From: Flagellimonas myxillae
Lineage (GTDB): Bacteria > Bacteroidota > Bacteroidia > Flavobacteriales > Flavobacteriaceae
Length of the DNA: 64,000 nt
Assembly (NCBI RefSeq): GCF_023502235.1
Contig: NZ_JAMFLY010000004.1
Location: forward strand, 62,001-126,000
Direction: 5' to 3'
This document shows, piece after piece, positions 1-9,183 of the stretch (positions are counted from its first letter, which is position 1; the number at the start of each line of letters is the position of its first letter). The position numbers and the translations under genes are program-made. Below the pieces are notes generated by a model. It ran no database searches. It worked only from the letters and a program-made list of their open reading frames with translations, and had not been told where the DNA came from.

Positions 1-170
1 ACATAGTCCTTACCTCGTTCAAACTGTTTGGTGGGAGTTCCTTCCCACAAGTGCGAATACAGTATTTTTTCAGCTAGGGTCAACGGTCTTCCCACTAAAT
101 CGCGGGCTTTCTCTATGCGCTCACCCATGGAGGCATACACCCCCTTGATCATGTCAATGTCAAACGCCAT
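1..170 (-). CDS. Aconitate hydratase, N-terminal fragment
   Basis: The reading frame begins at the ATG at 170 and runs off the window edge, giving about 56 residues that start [20 protein letters not shown] and continue through a [15 protein letters not shown] stretch. This matches the N-terminus of the mitochondrial-type aconitases of Bacteroidota, which interconvert citrate and isocitrate in the TCA cycle using a 4Fe-4S cluster. The cluster cysteines lie outside the window. It follows the MoxR gene on the same strand after a 100-base gap, so it may have its own promoter. Identification rests on the N-terminal pattern only. Confidence 0.85.
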   Translation of the reverse strand, partial: MAFDIDMIKGVYASMGERIEKARDLVGRPLTLAEKILYSHLWEGTPTKQFERGKDY

Positions 171-270
171 TCTGCTTTAGAATTTTAGATTTTTGTAATT
201 CGGTAAATTTAGTAAAATACCTACGATTAAGGAATTAGAATCTACTAAATAAGTGGGGTAGAAATTGAAT

Positions 271-1224
271 TTATAATAATTCTGAGATGATCTGCTCTTC
301 AGATATGCCTTCTGCCTCCGCTTTATAGTTCTTTAGGATTCTGTGACGAAGTATTCCCAAAGCAACAGCTTGCACGTCGTCCCTGTCTGGGGAGAACTTT
401 CCGTGGATTGCAGCATGTGCTTTGGCTCCCAAGATCAGATTTTGGGATGCGCGGGGTCCAGCGCCCCAATCTACATAAGTGTTGATGAAATCTGAAGAAT
501 CCGGCATGCCAGGACGTGTCTTGTTCACTAGGCGTACGGTATAATCAATAACGTTTTCGGGTACCGGTATCCGACGGACCAAATGTTGTACGGCGACAAT
601 GTCATCGGCATTCAACAAGGTTTTAAGCTCCACATGTTCGTCTGTGGTAGTGGATTTAACCACTTGTTTCTCTTCTTCCACAGAAGGATATTTAAGCTCA
701 ATGGCAAACATGAAACGGTCCAATTGGGCTTCCGGCAAGGGATAGGTCCCTTCTTGTTCTATTGGATTTTGGGTGGCCAACACAAAATAGGGCATCGCCA
801 GTTTATGCTGCTCCCCTGCAATGGTCACCGCTTTTTCCTGCATGGCCTCCAACAGGGCGGCTTGCGTTTTGGGCGGGGTACGATTGATCTCGTCCGCCAA
901 AATAATGTTGGCAAACACAGGCCCCTTAATAAACTTAAAATTCCGGTTTTGGTCCAACACTTCGCTTCCCAAAATATCGCTTGGCATTAAATCGGGCGTA
1001 AACTGGATTCTTTTAAAATCGAGCCCTAATGTTTGAGCTATGGTGTTCACCATAAGGGTTTTGGCCAATCCTGGAACGCCTATCAACAGTGAGTGACCCC
1101 CCGTATAAATGGAAATTAAAATTTGTTCGATTACCTTTTCCTGTCCAACTATGACCTTGGCAATCTCATCCTTTAGCTCCTGATGTTTTTTTACAAGGTT
1201 TTCTACTGCTGCAACGTCTGACAT
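271..1224 (-). CDS. MoxR-family AAA+ ATPase
   Basis: A 317-residue cytoplasmic AAA+ ATPase. Walker A GVPGLAKT is at residues 49-56 and Walker B ILADEINR at about 108-115, followed by the MoxR-typical ATQNPIEQEGTYPLPEAQLD segment and a C-terminal lid. MoxR proteins act as chaperone-like ATPases that help mature or insert metal cofactors and activate membrane or periplasmic complexes, often with a VWA partner; no VWA gene is visible here. It lies four bases after the SurA-like gene and so is probably co-transcribed with the two foldases upstream. The link to envelope protein quality control is an inference from this neighbourhood. Confidence 0.93.
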   Translation of the reverse strand: MSDVAAVENLVKKHQELKDEIAKVIVGQEKVIEQILISIYTGGHSLLIGVPGLAKTLMVNTIAQTLGLDFKRIQFTPDLMPSDILGSEVLDQNRNFKFIKGPVFANIILADEINRTPPKTQAALLEAMQEKAVTIAGEQHKLAMPYFVLATQNPIEQEGTYPLPEAQLDRFMFAIELKYPSVEEEKQVVKSTTTDEHVELKTLLNADDIVAVQHLVRRIPVPENVIDYTVRLVNKTRPGMPDSSDFINTYVDWGAGPRASQNLILGAKAHAAIHGKFSPDRDDVQAVALGILRHRILKNYKAEAEGISEEQIISELL

Positions 1225-1228
1225 GCAC

Positions 1229-2632
1229 CTACTCCTTTACCCAGTTATTTGCAAAATCGCAGCCCTTGTTTTCAGCATTTACGTGAATGTAGGTATCCTC
1301 GATATGTTCGTCCATCCACTCTTTAATGGCCTTGAATTGCTTTTCGCGCAATGCCAATTCCTGAATTTTGAGGTAATCCTTGGCAAAATCGGCCTTGTGT
1401 TCGTCATATCGGTTGGAAATCTTCATGATTTTGAACTTGGGAGGTCCGCCTCTAGGATCATCCTCTTTTAAGGGTCTGGAAATCTCCTCGTCCTTAAGAT
1501 TTCTCACCTGGTTATATAGGGCGGGGTCCATGTTGGTAAGTTCAAATCGGGAACCATAATTGATCGGGTTCCGTAGTATACCGCCATCATTTCTGGTCTC
1601 TTTCTCATCGGAGAAATTTAAAGCAGCTTCCGCGAAGGTATACTTACCATCCAGAACATGTTGACGAATGGTATCCAACTCCTTAACCGCAGCATCCAAA
1701 GCGCTTTGCGGGATTTCAGGAATCATTAAAATATGTCTTAGGTCCAATTCCTGGCCCCGAATTTTTTCAATAAAGATGATGTGGTACCCAAAAGGGGTTT
1801 CAAAAGGCTCGGAAATCTCACCTTCCTGCAAGCTAAAGGCCACATCCTTAAATTCTTTTACAAAGGGAGTTTCCCGGGTCATGCTGTAGAATCCGCCTTT
1901 GGATTTTGATCCTGGATCCTGGGAATACAATATTGCCTTCACATTAAAACTGGCATCATTGTCCTCCACATCCTGCTTAATCTGCTGCAAGCGGTTAATG
2001 ACCTTTTGCTTTTCCTCTTCCGGGGCGGTGGGTTGTTTCACAATTTGGGCAATTTCCAATTCTGCGCCAAATACGGGTAACTCTTCTTCCGGAATTTTGC
2101 TGAAAAATTGGCGCACCTCCTCTGGAGTAACCTCAATTTCCTCTATGATACTACCTTGCATCTTTTCGGAAAGCATACGCAATTTGTTGATTTCAAAAAG
2201 TTCTTCCCTAAAGCTTTCGATATCGGGCTTTTTATAGAACTTTAGTACTTTCTCCATGTTTCCTACTTGAGCCACCAATTGTTGAATCTGCCTATCACTT
2301 TGGGCATTTACCTGATCATCGGAAACCAACAAACTATCCTGTACTGCCTGATGGGCGTACAAACGGTCTTCCATCAATTTGCCCAAAAGGCTGCAACGGG
2401 TGATATCTTCAGTTGAAGCTCCTTGGCTTTTTAGATCTATCAGGGTTTTATCCACATCAGAATCCAAGATTACGTAATCCCCGATCACTGCGGCTATCCC
2501 ATCCAGTTTCACCCGGGTTACCGATTCTGTTGAGTCAGCTTTGACCACTGTTTGGTCCAAATCCTGGGCTTGCAGCATTCCTGCCGCCATAAAGACCAAA
2601 AGCCCAAATACTCTTTTATTCCGCTTTTCCAT
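1229..2632 (-). CDS. SurA-like periplasmic peptidyl-prolyl isomerase
   Basis: About 467 residues from the ATG at 2632, which opens MEKRNKRVFGLLVFMAAG, a clear Sec signal peptide ending near LQAQ. An ATG 36 bases further upstream is also in frame but would bury the signal peptide. After a SurA-type N-terminal helical region there are two PpiC/parvulin modules: one with GGFYSMTRETPFVKEF and FGYHIIFIEKI, and one starting DLRHILMIP. Such proteins catalyse cis-trans proline isomerisation and chaperone outer-membrane proteins through the periplasm. The start overlaps the 3' end of the preceding lipoprotein gene by 17 bases, indicating translational coupling. Confidence 0.92.
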   Translation of the reverse strand: MEKRNKRVFGLLVFMAAGMLQAQDLDQTVVKADSTESVTRVKLDGIAAVIGDYVILDSDVDKTLIDLKSQGASTEDITRCSLLGKLMEDRLYAHQAVQDSLLVSDDQVNAQSDRQIQQLVAQVGNMEKVLKFYKKPDIESFREELFEINKLRMLSEKMQGSIIEEIEVTPEEVRQFFSKIPEEELPVFGAELEIAQIVKQPTAPEEEKQKVINRLQQIKQDVEDNDASFNVKAILYSQDPGSKSKGGFYSMTRETPFVKEFKDVAFSLQEGEISEPFETPFGYHIIFIEKIRGQELDLRHILMIPEIPQSALDAAVKELDTIRQHVLDGKYTFAEAALNFSDEKETRNDGGILRNPINYGSRFELTNMDPALYNQVRNLKDEEISRPLKEDDPRGGPPKFKIMKISNRYDEHKADFAKDYLKIQELALREKQFKAIKEWMDEHIEDTYIHVNAENKGCDFANNWVKE

Positions 2633-3497
2633 AAACCTCAAATTCTTTCTTCTTAATCGCTTCATCAATTATTTCCGTTTCCAGCTGTTTCACATAATCC
2701 ATTCTTCTTCGATTCAAAATCAGCTGTCTAATATCTGGTGCGATATACTCAAAAGGAGCTATATCGTTAATTTCCAATACATCCGTCACCTGTCCCAAAT
2801 ATACCTCCAAGGAATCCTGTATTTCAAAAAATTGTGATTTTTTTAAGTAGTCATCTTCATTCAAGGGAGTTAAAGGCGGGATTTCTTCCATTACCCTGGA
2901 CAATCGTACCCAGATGGAATCGTTGAAATGTATTTTCTTGAATTGGATGGCAATCGAGTCCAAATAAGTTCTGTCCTCTTCGGCCCATTCCTTCATTTTT
3001 GTAACAACATCTTCTTTGTCCAAAAATTGGGTAGGTAGTCCAATAAACCGAAGTTGAACCAACTTTTCACCAAGTTTAAAGTTCTCCTTCTCCTTTTCGT
3101 AATACTCCCTTAACTGGTTTGTGGAGACCGCCGTATCCTGTTCTTTAAAGACCAATGCCTCCACATAGGCCCGGGTATACAAATCGGCTCGATAATCCGA
3201 AACAAGACGGTCAAACTCAGTCAACTTTTGTTCCGGCAGGTTTATTTTGGATTTGGTAAGCAGCAGCTGCTTCGAAGCCCAGTTATTGATATAATTGGTT
3301 ACAAAAAGTGCACTGTCTTGTGGGGACATATCATCCCGAAGTAGGTGCGCAACATCGTCCTTATACAAATATTCCTCTCCTACCCTGGCCAAAGGGATCT
3401 TCTCGGACTTTTCCCTAAACAGGGCATCACAAGAAGAGAAAAACCAAAGACCTACCGTCAAGATTAGAAATAGTGTTCGCTTTTGATTGCCATGCAT
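2616..3497 (-). CDS. PpiC-cluster lipoprotein, probable foldase partner
   Basis: From the ATG at 3497 the product is 293 residues with a lipoprotein signal (hydrophobic LFLILTVGLWFF, then SSC with Cys at residue 23). A longer frame reaching 3581 is unlikely because a consensus promoter lies inside that extension (3502-3531). The mature protein is helix-rich and acidic, with no complete parvulin active-site signature that I can recognise. Related lipoproteins in Flavobacteriaceae sit beside surA-like genes and are often annotated as peptidyl-prolyl isomerases. It probably assists outer-membrane protein folding together with the downstream SurA-like protein. Confidence 0.78.
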   Translation of the reverse strand: MHGNQKRTLFLILTVGLWFFSSCDALFREKSEKIPLARVGEEYLYKDDVAHLLRDDMSPQDSALFVTNYINNWASKQLLLTKSKINLPEQKLTEFDRLVSDYRADLYTRAYVEALVFKEQDTAVSTNQLREYYEKEKENFKLGEKLVQLRFIGLPTQFLDKEDVVTKMKEWAEEDRTYLDSIAIQFKKIHFNDSIWVRLSRVMEEIPPLTPLNEDDYLKKSQFFEIQDSLEVYLGQVTDVLEINDIAPFEYIAPDIRQLILNRRRMDYVKQLETEIIDEAIKKKEFEVYGKAE

Positions 3498-3501
3498 TGC
3501 G

Positions 3502-3531
3502 CAAAAATAACAATTACTTAAACCCCTACAA
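3502..3531 (-). promoter_or_regulatory. Flavobacterial sigma-A promoter, near-leaderless
   Basis: On the minus strand TTG (3531-3529) is followed after 19 bases by TATTTTTG (3509-3502), an exact match to the Bacteroidota housekeeping promoter pattern TTG-N17-23-TAnnTTTG. Only four bases separate the -7 element from the ATG at 3497, so the mRNA would start at or next to the start codon. Confidence 0.7.
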
Positions 3532-3607
3532 GTAGGTTTCGCAACCGTTAACAGATTTTTAGTAGGTAAGGATAACTGCATATTTTCTTACATTAGTAGC
3601 AGAACCT

Positions 3608-4066
3608 ATGCGTATGAAATATACTTGTGAAATTACAGTGGACCTTCCACGCGATGAATTCCTAAAAAAATTGGATAATCCAGACAACATGAAACACTGG
3701 CAACGTGGTCTTCTGGGCTACGAGCATTTATCCGACAAACCGGGGGCTGAAGGCGCTAAAATGTCCTTAAAATACCAAATGGGAAAAAGAGAGATGGAGA
3801 TGGTTGAGACCATTTTAAAACGTGCTCTTCCTGATGCGTTCCATTTGTCCTATGATGCCAAGGGCGTGCACAATATCCAGAAGAACTTTTTTATTGAAGA
3901 AGATGGAAAAACCAAGTGGGTATCGGAAAGTGAGTTCCAATTTTCTGGGTTTGGAATGAAGTTAATGGGGTTTTTAATGCCCGGTGCTTTTAGAAAACAA
4001 TCCATGAAATATCTGAACGACTTCAAGGCATTTGCCGAAAATGGCACCTCCGTTTTAGATCAATAA
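3608..4066 (+). CDS. SRPBCC-fold (START-like) protein
   Basis: A 152-residue soluble protein without a signal peptide. The pattern MKYTCEITVDLPRDEFLKKL, then WQRGLLGYEHLSDKPGAEGA, and a C-terminal helix around FRKQSMKYLNDFKAF fits the SRPBCC/polyketide-cyclase-like helix-grip fold, whose members bind hydrophobic ligands. No ligand can be named. Two starts six bases apart (MRMKY or MKY) are possible. It is divergent from the foldase lipoprotein and is followed six bases later by a small conserved gene, probably in the same transcript. Confidence 0.8.
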   Translation: MRMKYTCEITVDLPRDEFLKKLDNPDNMKHWQRGLLGYEHLSDKPGAEGAKMSLKYQMGKREMEMVETILKRALPDAFHLSYDAKGVHNIQKNFFIEEDGKTKWVSESEFQFSGFGMKLMGFLMPGAFRKQSMKYLNDFKAFAENGTSVLDQ

Positions 4067-4071
4067 TCGAT

Positions 4072-4332
4072 ATGGAAAAAGTACTGGACAGAAAAATAAA
4101 GCTCATTTGGGACTTTCGCGGCCCAGGTGCGGAAAGAACTGCTGAACACTACCAAAAGCACTTGGAAGAGTTTATCATCATCGAAGAACTTAAATTCGAT
4201 ATCACAGGGCATAAACATGTTAGTCCTACCCACAGCATTGCATTTATGGTTGTGGCAGAATTTGAGTTGGATGAAGTCAAGGACATACTTAAACCCCATA
4301 GGGGCGAAGTTTATTTGGATGGCTACCATTAG
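4072..4332 (+). CDS. Conserved hypothetical protein, 86 aa
   Basis: A small soluble protein beginning MEKVLDRKIKLIWDFRGPGA and ending HRGEVYLDGYH, with several His residues (HYQKHLEEF, GHKHVSPTHS) and an acidic helix. I do not recognise a named family; proteins of this length and pattern occur in other Bacteroidota. It starts six bases after the SRPBCC gene, and its last 14 bases overlap the next lipoprotein gene, so it is part of a coupled four-gene plus-strand set. Confidence 0.7.
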   Translation: MEKVLDRKIKLIWDFRGPGAERTAEHYQKHLEEFIIIEELKFDITGHKHVSPTHSIAFMVVAEFELDEVKDILKPHRGEVYLDGYH

Positions 4333-5476
4333 TGCATTGTTAAATAGAGGGGTAAGATTGCTTTTTGGCCTTTCCATTATCTGCGCTTCTTGCGGAAAGG
4401 CACCTTCCGGTAATCCCTTGGAGTTGGCCCTTGCTTCAGAAAACCCAAATATCAAAAGGGTAATGGATAGTTTGGAACAATATGAGGTTCAAATACGCTA
4501 TACCCAAATTGATCGTAAAAATGACAGCGTTGTCTTTACCGATTACAACTTCCAACTGGATAAAGACCGCTATTTCTATCCAGCAAGCACCGTAAAATTT
4601 CCCGCTGCTGTTGCTGCCTTGGAAAAGTTAAACGAGGTGGATTCTCTAACGGTCCATACCCGGTTTTATGTTGAAGGAGATTCTGTTGAGACTACTTTTG
4701 CCAAAGCAGTTTCCGAGATTTTTGCGGTTTCTGACAATACCGCCAACAACAGACTCCTTGAATTTTTGGGTCAGGATGATCTTAACGAACGCATGCGGCG
4801 AAGACACGTGGAGCCCATCCGTATTGCACATCGCCTGTCGACCTCAAATGCCGATGATGTCGCCACAAAATCTCTGGTCATTTATCTCAACGATTCCACT
4901 ACGGCCCACAGCCAACCCCTATTTAATACTTATCCTAAAAACTTGGAAATAACAGGTGTTCTAAAGGGAAGCGGATACTATGATGACGAGGGATTACAGC
5001 ACGAAGCCTTCGACTTTTCCCTAAAGAACCACTACCCTATTGAAGCCCAACATGCCCTGTTAAAAAGGATTATTTTTCCCGATAATTTTCCGCTCGAAGA
5101 ACGCTTTGATTTGAGTGAAGAGCAACGCGAGTTACTTCTTGATGCCATGTACACGCTTCCAAAGGAAGTAGGGTACGACCCAGAAACATATTACGACAGC
5201 TACGTAAAATTCTTCATGTTCGGGGATTCGGATGAACCCATGCCCGAGCACATCAAAATTTATAACAAAGTGGGATATGCTTACGGAACCTTAACGGACT
5301 GTGCTTATATTCAGGATGTTAAGAACAATATTGAATTTCTGGCCACTGCTACTATTTTGGCCAATAAAGATGGTATCTTTAATGACAACGTCTACGAATA
5401 CGATGAAATTGGCATCCCATTTTTGGCAGAATTGGGAAGGGAACTTTACAAGTATGAATTAAATCGAAAACGATGA
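4319..5476 (+). CDS. Serine hydrolase lipoprotein, class A beta-lactamase fold
   Basis: From the ATG at 4319 the protein is 385 residues. The frame is open further upstream, but only this start gives a lipoprotein signal (LLFGLSIICASC, Cys25). The mature part carries the SxxK motif ST-VK at residues 90-93 and an SDN triad at 138-140, both characteristic of penicillin-binding/class A beta-lactamase-fold enzymes. A KVG near the C-terminus may stand in for the KTG motif. It is probably an envelope-anchored serine hydrolase; whether it hydrolyses beta-lactams cannot be told from sequence. Its stop overlaps the ATG of the next gene (ATGA). Confidence 0.85.
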   Translation: MATISALLNRGVRLLFGLSIICASCGKAPSGNPLELALASENPNIKRVMDSLEQYEVQIRYTQIDRKNDSVVFTDYNFQLDKDRYFYPASTVKFPAAVAALEKLNEVDSLTVHTRFYVEGDSVETTFAKAVSEIFAVSDNTANNRLLEFLGQDDLNERMRRRHVEPIRIAHRLSTSNADDVATKSLVIYLNDSTTAHSQPLFNTYPKNLEITGVLKGSGYYDDEGLQHEAFDFSLKNHYPIEAQHALLKRIIFPDNFPLEERFDLSEEQRELLLDAMYTLPKEVGYDPETYYDSYVKFFMFGDSDEPMPEHIKIYNKVGYAYGTLTDCAYIQDVKNNIEFLATATILANKDGIFNDNVYEYDEIGIPFLAELGRELYKYELNRKR

Positions 5477-5985
5477 GTCAACTAACTTTTGACAGTTTCA
5501 CCAAGAAGATTTTTATCAAATCTACCATGGAGAAATTGTATTGGTGTTGGGGAACGGCAGCTGGAATTACCTCCTGGTTTTTGAGCAATGCACTATACAT
5601 CTCGGCCAATGGCGATCAGCGTACCGGGGACGAAAACATCCAGGCCGGGGATAGTTACACTTGGAAATGGCACAATTGGGATGGGGAAGAAAAGGGCACT
5701 GTACTCAAGGCCAATGGCAAGGATTTTATGGAAATCTCCTTTGCCGACAGTAAGGTTTCGGTACATCTGGAGCATCATAAAAATGCGGTCTTGGTCAGTC
5801 TTAAGCAATATCAAATCCCAACGGATGAAACCAGTAAACTCAACATCCACCATGGATGTAGCAATGGTTGGACCTTCTGGCTGGCCAATCTAAAGGCCTA
5901 CTTGGAACATGGAATACTACTGAACGAAACTGAATTTGATTTACGGAACATTCCATTATCCGGCTATGAATTCGTGAACATGTAG
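5473..5985 (+). CDS. SRPBCC/AHSA1-like domain protein
   Basis: A 170-residue cytoplasmic protein. The central WKWHNWDGEEKGTVLKANG strand pair, the repeated beta hairpins and the C-terminal GWTFWLANLKAYLEHGI helix match the activator-of-Hsp90-ATPase-like (AHSA1) group of the SRPBCC superfamily. The start overlaps the preceding stop by four bases, so it is the last gene of the set that begins at 3608. A ligand or partner cannot be assigned. It converges with the GntP gene across 18 bases and no strong terminator is visible between them. Confidence 0.8.
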   Translation: MSQLTFDSFTKKIFIKSTMEKLYWCWGTAAGITSWFLSNALYISANGDQRTGDENIQAGDSYTWKWHNWDGEEKGTVLKANGKDFMEISFADSKVSVHLEHHKNAVLVSLKQYQIPTDETSKLNIHHGCSNGWTFWLANLKAYLEHGILLNETEFDLRNIPLSGYEFVNM

Positions 5986-6003
5986 CCTTTTGGGCAATAC
6001 CCT

Positions 6004-7329
6004 TTATCCTGCCATTATTTGGGAAATCAAGAGAATAATACAAATGGCAGTAAGTCCAAAAACCAAGGTTCCTACGGTTTGAATCTGGTTTCCTTGCCGT
6101 ATGTTCATCCCTGTAAGCTCGGTAAATACCCAAAAAAAACTGTCATTGGCATGGGAAACAACTGCGGAACCTGCTCCAATGGCCAGCACGGTCATCGTCT
6201 TCATAAAAGGAGCATCCAAGCCCAATGCAGGTAAAATAGGCGCCACAATGGAAGCAGTGGTGATCAACGCTACGGTGGAAGAGCCCTGGGTAGTCTTAAG
6301 GCATGCAGCGAGTAGGAATGGAAACAACAATCCTATATTGATGTCCGACAAGCTGTTTGTAATGACCTCCGCCATTCCAGAATTTTGTAGCACCTTTCCA
6401 AAAATCCCTCCTGCACCGGTTATCAACAGAATTGGAGCAGCCAATTTAAGGGCATCTCCCAACCAACCCGATGCGGCATATATTTTTTCATCCAACTTTT
6501 CGGGCAGGAGTAGGGTCAAAGCCACCCCTATCAGTAAGGCAATCATGGGTGTACCCAAAAAAGCCACCAAGGGATACAGTGCACTTTCTGTCAACCCAAA
6601 TCCTGGATAATCAAATATTGACTTGACCACAATTAGGAATATGGGTACAATAATGGACAACAGGGATTTCCACAATTTTGGCAAATGGGTTGGATTTTCA
6701 ATGGTTTCCAATCGATATGGGATTTTGATCTTGGAGGCTACCCTCTTTGCAAAGAGATAACAGGTCCCCAAGGACAATAAGCTTACGAGTATCCCCCATC
6801 CCACAACGCTTCCCAATTGGGCGTCCAAAATACCCGCCGCAGCGATTGGACCGGGTGTTGGTGGCACCATTACATGGGTGGCCGTTAAACCCAATGCCAA
6901 GGCCGCCGTAGTTCCGGCATAGGAAACTTTTGCCTTATGGGACAAAGCTTTATTCAACGAATTCATCATTAGGAAGGCACTATCTGCGAACACCGGGATG
7001 GACAATACATAACCCGTGAGCATCATGGCCAAATGGATGGATTTTTCACCTATCTGTTTTAAAATGGCATTGGCGATAACAAGTGCCCCTCCGGATTTTT
7101 CCAAGACGGTCCCTATTACCACTCCGAAAAAAATAATCAATCCTATTTTCCCCATGATTCCTCCAAAACCATCATTTATAGAGGAGATAATTAGGGAAAC
7201 ATCCATACCTACCAAAAATCCATACCCAATGGCAGCCAACAGCAACACAAAAAATGGATGAATCTTGAATTTGACAATACCCAATACCAAAAAAGTAAGG
7301 GCCAACAACAATGCAATGATGTACAACAT
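6004..7329 (-). CDS. GntP-family gluconate/galactonate:H+ symporter
   Basis: A 441-residue membrane protein with about 12 hydrophobic segments and GntP-family signatures, including LGLTATHVMVPPTPGPIAAA and a conserved QGSSTVALITTASIVAPILP. GntP transporters import sugar acids with protons. It is the last gene of the galactonate operon, 62 bases after the dehydratase, which suggests the substrate is D-galactonate or a related aldonate. That specificity is inferred from context, as the family also includes gluconate, glycerate and 2-keto-gluconate transporters. Confidence 0.9.
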   Translation of the reverse strand: MLYIIALLLALTFLVLGIVKFKIHPFFVLLLAAIGYGFLVGMDVSLIISSINDGFGGIMGKIGLIIFFGVVIGTVLEKSGGALVIANAILKQIGEKSIHLAMMLTGYVLSIPVFADSAFLMMNSLNKALSHKAKVSYAGTTAALALGLTATHVMVPPTPGPIAAAGILDAQLGSVVGWGILVSLLSLGTCYLFAKRVASKIKIPYRLETIENPTHLPKLWKSLLSIIVPIFLIVVKSIFDYPGFGLTESALYPLVAFLGTPMIALLIGVALTLLLPEKLDEKIYAASGWLGDALKLAAPILLITGAGGIFGKVLQNSGMAEVITNSLSDINIGLLFPFLLAACLKTTQGSSTVALITTASIVAPILPALGLDAPFMKTMTVLAIGAGSAVVSHANDSFFWVFTELTGMNIRQGNQIQTVGTLVFGLTAICIILLISQIMAG

Positions 7330-7391
7330 AAGATGATAGCTAAGGGAAATTTATTATATATAGTTCATTTGTAAAGCTTTAAACCAAAACA

Positions 7392-8549
7392 TTACCATTC
7401 AGCCAAACTGCCATCTTGGTTCCTCCAAATAGGATTGCTCCATTGGTGTCCAACTTTTTGGGCTTCTCTTAATTTTTCCTCATCAATCCGTACGCCCAAT
7501 CCAGGTTCTTTTAGCAGGGATATATAGCCGTCCTGCAAGTCAAATACTTCTGGGTTTTCCATGTAATCCAAAAGGTCGTATCCTTTGTTGTAATGAATGC
7601 CCAAGCTACTTTCTTGAATACAAGCATTTATGCTTGTGAAGTCTATTTGAAGCGCAGAGGCCAAGGAAATTGGGCCCAGCGGACAATGTGGCGCCAAAGC
7701 CACGTCATAGGCTTCTGCCATGGAAGCAATCCGTTTAACCTCGGATATACCCCCAGCATGGCTTAGATCAGGCTGGATGATGTCTACCACTCCCCTATGA
7801 AGAATTTCCTTAAAATCCCATCTGGAGAACATCCTTTCCCCAGTAGCTATGGGAATTGGGCTGTAGGCGTAAATATGGTCCAATGCTTTGTTGTTTTCGG
7901 CTAAAACGGGCTCTTCAATAAACATGGGTCGATAGGTGGCCAATTCATCAATAAGAGGCTTCACCATACCTTTGTGTACCCGGCCGTGAAAATCCAACCC
8001 AACGTCCAGACCATCCCCGAACTCCTCGCGCAACAACCGAATGTTGGCAGCTACATTTTTTATTTTTTTAGTTGAATCTATCCATTCAAACGCACCGGTG
8101 GCATTCATTTTAACGGCCTTAAACCCCTGATCAACTTTGGACTGGGCCTGTTCAATGATTACCTCCGGGGTGTCCCCTCCTATCCAACAATACATTTTCA
8201 TTTTCTGTCTAACCGCACCCCCTAACAATTCATGTACCGGGACACCCAAGGCCTTTCCCTTAATATCCCAAAGGGCTTGGTCAATTCCGGCCAATGCACT
8301 CATAAGAATGGGTCCTCCCCGATAAAAACCTCCTCGATACAAGGTTTGCCAAATATCTTCTATAGCTGCTGCAGGGCGTCCGATCAGCTGTTGGGAAATT
8401 TCGTGGACGCAAGCGGCAACTGTATCCGCTTTTCCCTCCACAACGGGTTCGCCCCATCCGATGATACCCTCGCCGGTAGTGATTTTCAGGAATAACCATC
8501 TAGGAGGAACCTTGAATAGTTCAATATTTTCAATCTTTATCGAATCCAC
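7392..8549 (-). CDS. dgoD: D-galactonate dehydratase
   Basis: A 385-residue enolase-superfamily enzyme that dehydrates D-galactonate to 2-keto-3-deoxygalactonate. It contains the DgoD-specific blocks GLDFHGR (Asp186, His188), FIEEPVLAE (Glu212), TGERMFSRWDF (Glu238) and APHCPLGP (His288), covering the Mg2+ ligands and the catalytic acid/base histidines, and it ends in the typical NQDGSLAEW. Length and order match the E. coli enzyme. Its start overlaps the aldolase gene by 20 bases. Confidence 0.95.
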   Translation of the reverse strand: MDSIKIENIELFKVPPRWLFLKITTGEGIIGWGEPVVEGKADTVAACVHEISQQLIGRPAAAIEDIWQTLYRGGFYRGGPILMSALAGIDQALWDIKGKALGVPVHELLGGAVRQKMKMYCWIGGDTPEVIIEQAQSKVDQGFKAVKMNATGAFEWIDSTKKIKNVAANIRLLREEFGDGLDVGLDFHGRVHKGMVKPLIDELATYRPMFIEEPVLAENNKALDHIYAYSPIPIATGERMFSRWDFKEILHRGVVDIIQPDLSHAGGISEVKRIASMAEAYDVALAPHCPLGPISLASALQIDFTSINACIQESSLGIHYNKGYDLLDYMENPEVFDLQDGYISLLKEPGLGVRIDEEKLREAQKVGHQWSNPIWRNQDGSLAEW

Positions 8550-9183
8550 GAATTTTATTTAAGCGTTCAACAAACCTTGTAGCATTCTGTTCCAAGGTAT
8601 TTAGATCTTCAATGGTTTGAATATCTGACTTCACCAAGGCACTTCCAATTCCGACTCCGTCTATTCCCGCTTCAAACCAATCTTGCATAGTATCCTGATC
8701 GATACCTCCAACTACAAAAAACTTTACGTTGTCAAAGGGTCCTCGTAGGGATTTGTAATAGGACACTCCCAAATTAGCTGCGGGAAACAGTTTTACGATA
8801 TCGGCCCCAAAAGCCACAGCATTGGCAATCTCCGTAGGGGTAAAAGCTCCCATTACCACCGGAATATCAGCCTTTTTTGCTTCAGTAACTATAGTCTCGT
8901 TGGTATTGGGAGTAACCAAAAACTGGGCACCAGCTGCAATGGCTTTTATTGCCAACTCCTTGGTTGTAATGGTTCCCGCCCCAATCAGGGTAGCAGAGTA
9001 ATTGCTCCTCGCTTTGCGTATCTCCAAATCAAAATTGGGAGTATTGGAAGTGATTTCAAGCACCTTGATTCCGCCGCGGACAAGATGATGCACCGCCTGG
9101 GAAACTGCTTTTTCCTGCTTCAAGCGAACAATGGAAATCGCCTTTTCCGCTAAAATCTTATGTAGTATCTCCTTTTTTTTCAT
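8530..9183 (-). CDS. KDPG/KDPGal-type aldolase
   Basis: A 217-residue class I aldolase of the KHG/KDPG family. The Schiff-base lysine is Lys131 in DIVKLFPA, and the conserved glutamate is Glu43 in VLEIT; GAGTIT and VVGGI phosphate-binding loops are present. In this operon it most likely cleaves 2-keto-3-deoxy-6-phosphogalactonate into pyruvate and glyceraldehyde 3-phosphate (dgoA function). The family as a whole also accepts the gluconate epimer, so an eda role is possible. It overlaps the kinase gene by four bases. Confidence 0.92.
   Translation of the reverse strand: MKKKEILHKILAEKAISIVRLKQEKAVSQAVHHLVRGGIKVLEITSNTPNFDLEIRKARSNYSATLIGAGTITTKELAIKAIAAGAQFLVTPNTNETIVTEAKKADIPVVMGAFTPTEIANAVAFGADIVKLFPAANLGVSYYKSLRGPFDNVKFFVVGGIDQDTMQDWFEAGIDGVGIGSALVKSDIQTIEDLNTLEQNATRFVERLNKIRGFDKD

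Noticed and set aside
583..990. 135-codon plus-strand open frame opposite moxR
   Set aside because: Antisense shadow of a gene with clear AAA+ motifs.
4127..4318. Upstream extension of the serine hydrolase frame
   Set aside because: Overlaps the 86-aa conserved gene in another frame and would bury the lipoprotein signal.
6101..6610. 169-codon plus-strand frame opposite the GntP permease
   Set aside because: Antisense of conserved transmembrane coding sequence; no signal or domain of its own.
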